Origin: Chitinophagaceae bacterium | Lineage (GTDB): Bacteria; Bacteroidota; Bacteroidia; Chitinophagales; Chitinophagaceae | DNA: 64,000 nucleotides | Assembly (NCBI GenBank): GCA_016703625.1 | Contig: JADJBP010000004.1 | Location: forward strand, 186,001 to 250,000 | Direction of reading: 5' to 3' | Shown: one piece after another, positions 55,592-64,000 of the stretch | Position numbering within the stretch: the first letter of the stretch is position 1 | How the letters are laid out: the number at the start of each line of letters is the position of its first letter | Made by a program: the position numbers and the translations under genes | Notes under the pieces: model-generated | The model's input: the letters and a program-made list of their open reading frames with translations, nothing else | Databases searched by the model: none | What the model was told of the DNA's origin: nothing

Positions 55592-56095
55592 TCATTTGAC
55601 TGGTTAGCCATTCTTTTATTTGTTGAGCAGTTTCCGTATTAATTCCTCTAATGGTCAGGTCAGCTTCATCCGAACCTGCTGTATAAATGGAGATGGAAGC
55701 AAGGCCAAACTTTCTTTCTATTGGTCCGGATTGTACACTTACATGCTGTACTCTTTTTAGCGGGGCAACCCTTGTTTTGCAAATGAACCATCCATGCCTG
55801 AACAAAATATCCTTTTCACGGATAGCATATCCACTATACTTAAAGCTTATTGTAGTTGTGACCCAGGATAAGACCGACAAAAAATAAATACCGCAGCCGA
55901 CGAATAAATGAGAACCGGTGTCCTGAAACGATCAATCAAAAAGAATAACACAAGGCCAATTATCAATATCACCAGGAAGGATATAACAAAACTGATCCGG
56001 GATACGGTTAAATATTCTTTTTCAAGCGAACGAAAAGTAACGTGCTCAATAGCGGGCAGGTCCCGGATCTCAATTTGGGTATTTGAAAATTCCAT
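55572..56095 (-). CDS. Bacterial PH-domain membrane protein (YdbS-like), one frameshift
   Basis: The corrected protein is 174 residues. It has a soluble start (MEFSNTQIEIRDLPAIEHVTF, shown in part), two membrane helices, and a bPH2 module with GWFICKTRVAPLKRVQHVSVQSG and a FGLASISIYTAGSDEADLTI end. The A-run 55879-55884 (T's on the coding strand) is one base short; seven T's join VFIFLSVLSWVTT. It is the short partner of the YdbT-like gene that overlaps it. Both probably form a membrane complex. Confidence 0.83.
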
Positions 56096-56250
56096 TGGAT
56101 GAAGTTAAATGCTATTCTAAATAAAATATAATTTCTTTATAAACGCGTGCGTATGTCCGGATCATTCGGAATACCTGGTTTCCATGGCAAGCTTCAGCCT
56201 GCCTGCTATGCTCTGTGTTCCGTTGCTTACATTTTATTGTGGTAATATCT

Positions 56251-56302
56251 TAGGGAGACTAAGTCTCTAAACCATAGCATCCCCGTCAGAGACGAGGACG
56301 AG
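56251..56302. repeat. Dispersed GAGACTAAGTCTC repeat, copy C
   Basis: GGGAGACTAAGTCTCTAAACC and CATCCCCGTC with AGAGACGAGGACGAG match copies A and B. The palindrome here is GAGACTAAGTCTC exactly. It lies in the gap between two minus-strand genes. Confidence 0.8.
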
Positions 56303-56312
56303 AGCAGCATAC

Positions 56313-56806
56313 TCAAAACTGTGTTGAAAGATTTGGCTTGCTCACAGCTTGTTTTACTACTTTATATAACATTAAGAAATTTGTTACAGCCATTAGTGCC
56401 ATTGGAATTCGCCTGTATATCATATCAGTGGATATAAGGCGATCAATTAATTCCAGTGAAAATCTTTTATCAAGTTCAGTTTGAATTGGGATTTGAATAG
56501 TAACAGTTGAAATCAGCGTTATCAGGTTAAAACCAAGTGCCAGCCAAATTAACCATTTTGATATGATCACAGGCCGAAACCAAAATAATAATACCTGGGG
56601 GATGAACGATAAGAAAAGAAAATGACAAACAGCGGGATAATGAGCGCACTGTCAATTTGATGAAATTCAGGAAATTCATTTTCGCCTACTGCACGCCAGG
56701 TGCGGTACCCCACCAAAGAATTTACTATACCTCCTCCAAAAACATAGAAAGTAAGAAGAATATAGACTGAGAATACAATTGCTGAAATTTTATTCTTTTT
56801 AGTCAT
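56313..56806 (-). CDS. Small membrane protein of unknown function, one frameshift
   Basis: Two short frames join into a 164-residue membrane protein when the AAAA run 56614-56617 (T's on the coding strand) gains a base, giving VIFFFLSFIPQVLLFWFRPVIISKW. It has four hydrophobic segments. The first starts MTKKNKISAIVFSVYILLTF, with GGGIVNSLVGYRTW after it. No family recognised. It is downstream of the tricorn-like gene on the same strand but separated by about 78 bases. Confidence 0.65.
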
Positions 56807-56883
56807 TTTACAGTTTTTATACAGTTATATATTTTTCTCTGATTACAGAACTCAAAAGTATTCGTAGTTGCCAAGCAACTGCG

Positions 56884-59821
56884 TTAATTCCTTTTCTCAT
56901 ATCCCGGCGTCTTCGGCGCACTATATCCTTTACTTTTTAATGCTGCTTTTATTTCTATAATGGCACGTTCAAGTTGTGGGTCGGTGCCCCTGCTCATTAA
57001 ACCTAGGTCTTCATCAACTTTAATATCAGGGTCAACACCATGGCCTTCTTTAAACCAGCTGCCATCGGGGTTGTACATTCTAAAAGTTGGTGCTGTTATA
57101 TTGCCACCATCAATTAAGAGTGGCATGCCGCTTATACCGATCAAACCGCCCCAGGTTCTTGTACCGATCAATGGGCCAAGATTTTTCTTCCTGAAATAAT
57201 CAGGAAAGGCATCGCCGCCCGATCCGCTCCATCCATTCATCAGCATTACCTTGGGGCCAAAATGTGCAAAGGGTGGCCAGGGCCATGCAGCACCATCACG
57301 GGTTGCAAAGTAGGCCAGGGGTGTACGGTTAAGCATTTCAATAAAACGGTCGGGTATCTGTCCGCCGCTGTTAAAGCGTTCGTCTATTACCAATGCTTTT
57401 TTATCCCACTGTGCATTGAACTGGCGGGTGAGTTCTTCCTGCCCGTCACGCCCGGTGCTGGGTACATAGATATAACCCACTTCTCCATTGGTTGCTGCAT
57501 CAACCCGTTTGCGGTTGGCTTCTATCCAGGCCAAAAAACGGAGTTGGTATTCATTATCCATGGTTTGCACGATGGCTGTTTTTGCACCGGCAAAAGATGG
57601 GGTTGAATTATAGGTGAGTTCAACAGTTTTTTTATCCAGGCCTGTAAAGAAAGCATAAGGCTCCTGGTCTGTTGTAATGGGCATACCATTTACAGCAAGA
57701 ATATAACTGCCTTCTTTGATGTCAATACCCGGCTGGTCAAGTGGTGAACGTGTAGCCGCATCCCAGGCAGCCCCACGGATAATGGTTTTTATTTTGTAAA
57801 ATTTTCCTTCGGCCAGCCAGTCAACTCCCAGGTAACCCACATTTTTATTGTTTGGCCTTTCCATATCGCCGCCGCCATGGTAGGTGTGCGAGGCATTCAG
57901 TTCGCCGATCATTTCGCCGATGACGAAGTCCACTTCCTCACGGGTGAGCGCACTTTCCAGCATTTTTGAATAACGGTCCTTCACTGTATTCCAGTTTACG
58001 CCGTGCATGCCCGGGTCGTAAAAATAATCCCGTTCCATTCGCCATGCATCGTCGAAGAGTTGCTTCCATTCGGCTTTAGGGTCAACCATCATTTCCATTT
58101 CGGCCAGGCGAAGCGTCTTTTCAAATTTCTGGTTCTCCTCGGGTTTTATGATCGTATATGCAGCACCACGACGAACCAACATTTTATTGGTATTGGCACA
58201 AAGCCAGTAATCATTGATGTCGTCTAAAATATTCTTTTCTTCCCGTTTGTCTATATCAAAATATTTAAGGGATGTCTTTGTATCCTGGGCGCTGCCAAGG
58301 TTGGGAAGTTGGTGGTGAAGTAAACATATTTTCCTTCGGTATCAAATACCGGGTTATCGCAATTATAATAACCATCTGTTACCTGCGTATTTTTTTTATC
58401 CCGGGTATCATAAATATATACAGCATTGTGGTAATTGTTAAGGTCACGGCTGTACGTGAACCAGCGGCTGTCGGGCGACCAGGATACCGAAAATCCTTCG
58501 CAGCCGCCATGCATAAAGCGGAGGGCCTGGTCAATATCGGTTGTGCTGCCATTGGTTATATCGTACATTTTTATTTTCATGGCATTGTCAATAAAAACAA
58601 TTTTTTTACTGTTGGGGCTCCAGTATAATTTATACCGGAAACCGGCGCCATAGCTGGTTACTTTTTTGGGCGCATCTTCTTTACCGGGCTGCGCCAGCCA
58701 TAATTCATATTCACCTGATCGGTCGCTCCAGTAAGCTATGGTATTTCCATCGGGCGACCAGGCAGGGTAGCGTTCGTTTGCATTTGTTGAACGGGAGATA
58801 TTTTTTACATAACCATTATCGGCGGGCAAAGAAAAAACATCGCCTCTTGCTTCCATAAGGGCACGGTTACCATCGGGGCTGATACCGGCATGCTGTACAT
58901 ACCTGTCGGCAGTAACTGATCTTGGTTTTAATGCAGCTTTGTCGGTCACCACATTTATTGGTACAGCGCCTGACTTTTGTGTTGCAAAAGAGAAGAGGTA
59001 TAATTTTCCGCCCTGTTCAAAAATGATATCATCGGGACCGGCAGAAGGGAAGTGAATATCATAGTCTTTAAAATTAGTTAGCTGTTCGTATTTTTTACCG
59101 GTAACTGCATATCTCCAGAGGTTCATCCGTTCTTCTGATCCACGGTCGGATAAAAAATAAATATACTCCCCATGCCACATGGGGAATTCGCTTGCGGCCA
59201 TTTCATTTAGTGAAATATTCTGAGAGCTGTTGTTTGTAAAGTTGAAGAGGTGAATGGTTGCATTCATTCCGCCACGATATCTTTTCCAGTTGCGGAAAGC
59301 CTGCGAAATAAAAGTAACAGCCATCTGTTTTCCATCGGGTGAGTAGGAGCCAAATTCGGCATAGGCAAATGGTAATTTTTCGGCAGGCCCGCCTGTTGCT
59401 CCAACGGTATAAAACTGGTTGAACCTGTTCCGGCCGCTTTCACGGCCCGAAGCAAAGAGTATCCGCTTACCATCGGGTGTCCAATCCACTACCCGGTCTG
59501 GAAATCCATGTGATGTTAACCGTAATGGCACACCACCATTTACAGGTATAGTATATGCATCTGAATTACCATCGTAATTACCACTAAATGCAATAGTTCT
59601 TCCATCGGGTGAGAATTTTGGAAAACTTTCTACACCGGCCGGGGAGCTTAGTTTTTCTGCAGAGCCGCCTGCTTTTGGCATGATCCAGATGTCATTGCCA
59701 TAAGTAAAAACAATCTGTGTTTTTGAAACATCGGGTAACGGAAAAGGCCGGCATCAATTTGTGCTGTTGCAGAAATACAGTAAAATACAGCCATGCAATA
59801 GAAAGATATCAGTTTCTTCAT
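56884..59821 (-). CDS. Tricorn-like S41 peptidase, two frameshifts
   Basis: The corrected protein is about 979 residues. After a signal peptide (MKKLISFYCMAVFYCISATAQ, shown in part) there are beta-propeller repeats with TolB-like signatures (SPDGRTIAFSGNYDG, WTPDGKRILFASG, WSPDGNTIAYWSDRSG). A PDZ-like part follows (ILAVNGMPITT), and then the C-terminal S41 domain with DERFNSGGQIPDRFIEML, MLMNGWSGSGGDAFPDYF (catalytic Ser region) and RTWGGLIGI. It breaks down peptides, like tricorn. Breaks: GGG 59733-59735 one base short (RYPDVSKTQIVFTY) and TT 58301-58302 one short (NFPNLGSAQDTKTSLKYFDI). Confidence 0.88.
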
Positions 59822-59935
59822 AATGTTAGTTTAAAATATAAAATGGTGTGAAGGATATTGAAAGGAATGGTAAGATAATTTAAAAGCTGCATAAAAAATA
59901 GTTAGTTTAAATTATTTTATACAGCAGGATTCAGT

Positions 59936-59964
59936 ACAAAGGCCGGCATAGAGCCGGCCTTTGT
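59936..59964. terminator. Stem-loop between S9 peptidase and tricorn-like genes
   Basis: ACAAAGGCCGGC pairs perfectly with GCCGGCCTTTGT around a five-base loop. No T-run follows, so it may stabilise mRNA ends rather than terminate. The 308-base gap also holds the repeats at 60024-60127; I see nothing else in it. Confidence 0.5.
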
Positions 59965-60023
59965 AGTATAAATGGGATTAAAATTATTTCATAAATAAAG
60001 TCTAAATATATGCTAACCCATTT

Positions 60024-60127
60024 CTCGACTTCGCTCGAAATTAGTGTGAACTTCCTTCGACTTCGCTCAGGACAAAAAACATCCACTTTCAGCGGGACAG
60101 GTTCGCTCACACTTCGACTCCGCTCTG
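60024..60127. repeat. TTCGACTTCGCTC-type intergenic repeats
   Basis: Three degenerate copies occur: CTCGACTTCGCTCGA (60024), TTCGACTTCGCTCAGG (60055) and CTTCGACTCCGCTCTG (60112). The last copy ends two bases before the S9 peptidase stop. Confidence 0.7.
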
Positions 60128-60129
60128 TG

Positions 60130-62534
60130 TTATTTTACATACGGTGAATTAGGGCTCTTTACAAATTTATTCAACCACTGGTTTTGTTCCCACAGCATGT
60201 GCAGTATATTTTCTTTAGCAGCATAGCCATGGCTTTCGAATGGCAGTTGTACAAAACGTACGGTGCCACCATGTCCTTTAACGGCATTGTACAGGCGTTC
60301 ACTTTGAATAGGGAAGGTGCCGGGATTATTATCTGCCTCGCCGTGTATGATCAGCAGCGGGGTTTTAATTTTATTGGCATGACTGAAAGGGCTCATGGCA
60401 TTGTACACTTCGGGTGCCTGCCAGTATGTACGTTCTTCATTTTGAAAACCAAAAGGAGTGAGGGTACGGTTGTAAGCGCCGCTCCGGGCAATGCCTGCTT
60501 TAAACAAATTTGTATGTGCCAGAAGATTTGCGGTCATGAATGCACCATAACTGTGACCACCAACCGCAACACGGTTGCGGTCGCCAACACCCATTGCTGC
60601 AACTTTATCTATGGCAGCTTCGGCACTCCAGGCAAGTTGATCTACAAAATTATCGTTGGGTTGTTTATCACCTTCACCAACAATGGGGAACTCGGTGTTG
60701 TCCATAATGGCATAACCCTCGTGTGTACAAAAAACAATGGAGCCATAACCTACCCGGGTAAAAGTATATTTACTGCCACGCAACTGTGCAGCATCGGCAG
60801 CGCTTTTAAATTCACGTGGGTAAGCCCACATCATTACCGGCAGCGGGCCGTCTTTTTTTGCATCGTAACCTTTTGGCAAATACAGGTCGGCCGCCAGGTC
60901 AACGCCATCTTTGCGTTTATACGTGATCTTTTGTTTGGTAATGCCACGCGGCCCGGGCTGCGGATCGGGAAATGCAGTAATGGCTTTGGCTGAATTGTTC
61001 TTCAGGTCACGTACATAGTAATTGGGTTGTTCGGTCTGGCTTTGTTTGTTGGTAACAATGATCATCTTATCAAAATCCAGTACATCGGTCACCGTTTCAT
61101 AATAAGGTTCTTCGCAACGCCAGAGTTGTTTGGTTTCTTTTGTATTGATATCAAATGTATTTAAAAATGGCAGGTCGCCTTTTGCAGATGCACCCGTGCC
61201 CCTCATCACCAATTGTGAACCGTTCAGTAATTTCGGCGTTTCACGTCCCCATTTATTTTTTTCACTGAGTGGCGTGCCGGGATCGTTGTAAGCATCGTCG
61301 GTACTGCGGTCTATCAATACTTCCATTTTACCATCTGCAGTTAACCTGCTCATTTTGGTACGGTGTTTTGCCCTGGAGCCTTCGGTAACAAAAAAGGAAC
61401 CGTTAACAATATCAGTTACACCAAACATACGTTCCGGGGTTTTAACCAGTTCCCTGGGGCCGCCGGTAAATGGCGCTGCCAGGATATAGGCTGCATCATG
61501 AAAATCCATTTTATTTTTGATGAGGCCGCTATCCAGCGGCTCGATCCATCTTACGGTTGCCGGCGAATTATTTAACCAGTTGTATCCACGGGGAGCATTC
61601 AATACATTGTCGTTTCCCCTTGGGGCCAGTTCACTGCTGGGTAATTTGGCAAGCACTTTTATGGTATTCATGTTCATATCGGTTATCATCATGGTGCTGT
61701 TAAAGCCACCTGCTGTAACCAGGTAAGAAAATGGTTTGTCAATTCTTTTGATGAGTACATATTTTTTATCCGGCGATACAGATACACTGCTGTAAATAGC
61801 CGGGGAACCAAACTTTGTTTCAACACCGTTGGTATTTTTTACCAGTTGGGAAGTAGCATAAAATTCAAATAATTTTTCATCAAAAGGGGTTTTTATCAGG
61901 TCCTGGAAAGTTACACTTGCCGCAACCTTTCCTAAGTTCTGTTGTACTACCGGCCCATTGGGAGCTGCAGGCTTTTTGGGTGCCATGCTTACCGGTTTGT
62001 TTATGGCTGCATACAACAGGCTGTTATTATCTATCCAGTCGAAGGCAGCATTCAGTACAAGGTTCACAGCCAATTTGTTAATTTTGGTTGCATTGCGGTT
62101 TTAATATCGATCACATAAATATCAACAGCCGTGTTTGTGGTGTTGGTAAATGCTGCTTTATCTTCATTGGGGCTCCATTGCAGGTTGCTGGCTTTTAAAT
62201 TTGCCGGTAAGCCGTTAATTTTAAATTCGGTCCCGCTTTTTACATCTTTAATAATGATGTTGGTAGTATATGCACTTCTGCTGGGGCCAAAATTATTCGG
62301 GTTGATACGCAATCCTGCTATGCGTAATTCAGGCTGGGCCAGGTCTTCAACTGATGGCATATCGCTTCTCTCCAGTATCAGCATATATTGCCCTTTACTG
62401 TCGAAACTACACCGGGTGTAGGCTTTGCCATTACCAGGTCATAAATTTCTTTGGGCGGTGTTTGGTATTCAATGGCATCCTGGGCAAAAAGTGAAGTACT
62501 ACATAACACTAATAGAAGAAGAAATATTTTTCAT
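60130..62534 (-). CDS. S9 family prolyl-oligopeptidase-like peptidase, three frameshifts
   Basis: The corrected protein is 801 residues. It has a signal peptide (MKIFLLLLVLCSTSLFAQ), a beta-propeller with LAPRGNDNVLNAPRGY and RGTGASAKGDLPFL, then the hydrolase domain. The catalytic Ser is in VAVGGHSYGAFMTANLL, Asp in HGEADNNPGT and His in FESHGYAA. The pattern resembles the glutamyl-endopeptidase-like branch of S9. Breaks: T-run 62527-62531 one base too many, one base missing near 62408 (PGVSFDSKGQYML), and GG 62097-62098 one short (DIKTRNATKINKLAVNL). It lies upstream of the tricorn-like gene on the same strand. Confidence 0.9.
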
Positions 62535-62604
62535 GTTGATCTGGTTTAAAAGTTTATTTTAGTGTTTTTGCGGTTCCTTTGGCGTGTCAAAAGATTTATA
62601 TCTT

Positions 62605-63234
62605 TTAGTTTGATATTCCAACCCGGTGTTTTACAAATTCATTTTTTACCAGTTCATTCAGCATGAACAGGGCCAGGTCGCCGGCATTTATTTTATAATT
62701 ATTTTGTTCGGGTGGATAATCGGCATTGGTAACAAAACTGCCGGTTGGCCCTTCGTTGATAATGTCGGATGGACAAACAAAGGTCCAGTTGAGATCGCTT
62801 TCGCGTAATAATTCAAATGCTTTTTTGTGTTCCAGTCCCACCGCTTTGAATTTAGCAGGGTAATCATTTTGATCAACCAGTAATGAATTTTCAGATGCAT
62901 TTAAAACACCCAGTCCGCCAATGCCGACGATCCTTTTTACGCCCGTCTTCTGCATTTGTTTGATGATGTTCTTCATCCCCAGGGTTCTTGCTTTATCCGT
63001 GCCGTCGCTGGCACCACCAATGGCCGATAAAACAGCATCGCAGCCGTTAATGGCGTTAAACACTTCGGTCTCATCAAACAGTGCACCCTGAACCAGTTGC
63101 AGGTTTTCGGTCTGCAGGTAATCGGTGGTGTATACATTCCTGCCAAATGCCCGTACATGATCTCCGTTGAATAAAGCCTGCTGTACCAGTTGTTTTCCTA
63201 CCATGCCTGTTGCTCCAAATATGATCAGTTTCAT
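62605..63234 (-). CDS. NAD(P)-binding NmrA/SDR-a-like protein
   Basis: This 209-residue protein has the dinucleotide loop IFGATGMVGKQLVQQAL at residues 4-20, then AFGRNVYTTD and CDAVLSAIGGASDGTD. The catalytic SDR Tyr-Lys pair is not obvious. It belongs to the atypical SDR group that includes NmrA-like redox sensors and flavin reductase-like proteins. The role is unknown. It starts close to a GNAT gene on the same strand. Confidence 0.85.
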   Translation of the reverse strand: MKLIIFGATGMVGKQLVQQALFNGDHVRAFGRNVYTTDYLQTENLQLVQGALFDETEVFNAINGCDAVLSAIGGASDGTDKARTLGMKNIIKQMQKTGVKRIVGIGGLGVLNASENSLLVDQNDYPAKFKAVGLEHKKAFELLRESDLNWTFVCPSDIINEGPTGSFVTNADYPPEQNNYKINAGDLALFMLNELVKNEFVKHRVGISN

Positions 63235-63257
63235 TTGTATGTTTTGATAAAGTTACT

Positions 63258-63548
63258 TCAATTAGGCCTTAGTACATCGCCAAATTCTGCAGACTTCTTT
63301 TTAAAAACCGAATTTGCAAAGGGGCAGAGCGGTATTATTTTGATATCATTTGTACGGGCATGTTCAACAGCTGCTTTTACCAGTTGATAACCCACATTTT
63401 TACCTCTCAGTTCATCCGACACTTCTGTATGGTCAATGATCATCAGGCTGTTGCCGGTCATGGAATACGTCATTTCTGCCAGTACAATTCCAGCTTCTTC
63501 AACATAAAAAGAACCCTTACTGCCTTCCTGTTTTTGTTGTATCATCAT
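63258..63548 (-). CDS. GNAT (YjdJ-type) N-acetyltransferase
   Basis: I start at the ATG at 63548 (MMIQQKQEGSKGSF), giving 96 residues; an ATG at 63545 is equally possible and an upstream frame start adds unlike sequence. The body contains VEEAGIVLAEMTYSMTGNSLMIIDHTEV (shown in part), the CoA loop RGKNVGYQLVKAAVEHAR and IIPLCPFANSVFKK. This matches the small YjdJ-type GNAT domain proteins. Function unknown. Its promoter region is shared with the divergent trp leader. Confidence 0.88.
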   Translation of the reverse strand: MMIQQKQEGSKGSFYVEEAGIVLAEMTYSMTGNSLMIIDHTEVSDELRGKNVGYQLVKAAVEHARTNDIKIIPLCPFANSVFKKKSAEFGDVLRPN

Positions 63549-63618
63549 TTTGTAAAATTTTAGGAATTTACGAAATACATTTTTTAGTAAGCCATTTGTG
63601 CACATATTTGCAATAGAA

Positions 63619-63672
63619 ATGAAAATGATCAATACAAATAATAACGGTGGGTGGTGGAGCATTGTCAAATGA
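63619..63672 (+). CDS. trpL: Candidate trp operon leader peptide with tandem Trp codons
   Basis: This 17-codon frame reads MKMINTNNNGGWWSIVK and ends TGA at 63670-63672. Two adjacent TGG codons (63652-63657) are followed by only four codons before the stop. Tryptophan is the rarest amino acid, so two in a row in so short a peptide just before trpE is striking. The following RNA can form a set of alternative hairpins (next entry). It is too short for automatic gene calling. No Shine-Dalgarno sequence is evident, which is usual in this phylum. The identity as leader peptide is inference from position, Trp codons and the structures. Confidence 0.72.
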   Translation: MKMINTNNNGGWWSIVK

Positions 63673-63732
63673 CGTGCCTTACTGCTATTGTTATATAAAT
63701 AGTTGAACCCGGCACAAGTTGCCGGGTTTTTT
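63652..63732 (+). promoter_or_regulatory. Candidate tryptophan transcription attenuator upstream of trpE
   Basis: Three structures compete. Hairpin 1:2 pairs GG(AG)CAT(T)GTC with GACGTGCC (63656-63678) and includes the second Trp codon. The antiterminator pairs GTGCC (63674-63678) with GGCAC (63711-63715), enclosing CTATT/AATAG (63685-63689, 63698-63702). The terminator pairs AACCCGGCA (63706-63714) with TGCCGGGTT (63720-63728) and is followed by a T-run to 63732. A ribosome stalled at the Trp codons would disrupt 1:2, free GTGCC, and prevent the terminator. This is the classical attenuation scheme, inferred and not tested. Confidence 0.68.
63706..63732 (+). terminator. Intrinsic terminator within the trp attenuator
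   Basis: A nine-base perfect stem (AACCCGGCA with TGCCGGGTT) has a five-base loop and is followed by six T's. No plus-strand gene ends before it except the leader peptide, so its position upstream of trpE implies regulation rather than gene-end termination. Confidence 0.85.
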
Positions 63733-63858
63733 AATGCCCCTTCCGCCCCCTAAAGGGGGAACTGGTAAGGGTAAAATGAATAAATGCAGTAATTGTAAGT
63801 AGAACCGCATAAATAAATTATATAGAATCAAGTTCTTCGCCGGGGCGGATAAAAGTGT

Positions 63859-64000
63859 ATGAAAAAAATAGAGATAAAAACAACTTTCAAAAAGATGCTT
63901 GCCGATGTGTACACACCGGTTGGTATTTATCTGCGGCTGCGGGACAGGTTCAGAGATACCATTTTACTGGAGAGTACAGATTTTCATGCAGGGGAAAACA
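63859..64000 (+). CDS. trpE: Anthranilate synthase component I, N-terminal part (window edge)
   Basis: The frame opens at ATG 63859 and runs to the window edge (47 codons). The start KKIEIKTTFKKMLAD then VYTPVGIYLRLRDRF and TILLESTDFHAGEN matches the N-terminus of anthranilate synthase TrpE, where LLES and the following residues form part of the tryptophan feedback site. The enzyme makes anthranilate from chorismate, the first step of tryptophan synthesis. It is preceded by the attenuator and, at 63746-63759, a small CCCCC-TAAA-GGGGG hairpin. Only the first tenth of the gene is in the window. Confidence 0.9.
   Translation, partial: MKKIEIKTTFKKMLADVYTPVGIYLRLRDRFRDTILLESTDFHAGEN

Noticed and set aside
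60184..60993. 269-codon plus-strand frame inside the S9 peptidase
   Set aside because: It is antisense to the conserved catalytic domain and shows no family motif.
63669..63698. A second short leader frame (MTCLTAIVI) overlapping the first stop
   Set aside because: It has no Trp codons and its ATG overlaps the end of the better leader peptide.

Overview
The window looks like chromosome from a member of the Bacteroidota, probably the Chitinophagaceae or a close relative. The evidence is a type IX secretion plug protein, a protein with a type IX sorting tail, a two-part cca gene paired with a tRNA gene that lacks an encoded CCA, and several promoters with the TAnnTTTG -7 box typical of this phylum (before tRNA-Lys, the SRP RNA, fsa, truB, an M42 peptidase gene and cca). 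I see no prophage, integron, CRISPR array or intact insertion sequence. It reads as core and housekeeping chromosome with compact operons and repeat-filled intergenic gaps.

Layout. 1-5.1 kb: sigma/anti-sigma pair, SAM-hydroxide adenosyltransferase, SDR, tRNA-Lys and a LuxE-like acyl transferase. 5.1-8.3 kb: lipoprotein, UbiA-like membrane protein, M42 peptidase, small membrane protein. 8.4-16.7 kb: lon, cca, a pRiA4b ORF-3 family gene, miaA and katG. 16.9-22 kb: lipoproteins, a FadL/OmpP1-like porin and proS. 22.2-30.8 kb: small membrane proteins, then an RDD gene divergent from a SpoIIM-DUF4129-DUF4350-MoxR-DUF58 run, then truB. 31-38.2 kb: a TamA/BamA-like barrel, TrmH methyltransferase, LolC/E-like permease, T9SS plug protein, SRP RNA and fsa. 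38.2-48.2 kb: fasciclin protein, Hsp20, WG-repeat protein, acetyltransferases, T9SS-sorted protein, cysteine-synthase-like enzyme and two large membrane proteins. 48.3-63.5 kb: thioesterase, an alpha/beta-hydrolase with a lipoprotein, serine hydrolase, bacterial PH-domain pair, tricorn-like S41 protease, S9 peptidase, NmrA-like protein and GNAT. The right edge begins trpE.

The most interesting element is a candidate tryptophan attenuator before trpE (63619-63732). It has a 17-residue leader peptide with two adjacent Trp codons, a hairpin that includes the second Trp codon, a competing antiterminator pairing and an intrinsic terminator. The three structures are mutually exclusive, as in classical attenuation.

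A warning for users of this annotation: about two dozen conserved genes or gene parts are broken by single-base length changes, nearly all in or next to homopolymer runs, and two more carry an in-frame TAA. Universal genes (cca, miaA, katG) are hit and every one is restored by one-base corrections. I therefore treat these as consensus sequencing errors and report each gene over its full span, with the break position in its entry.
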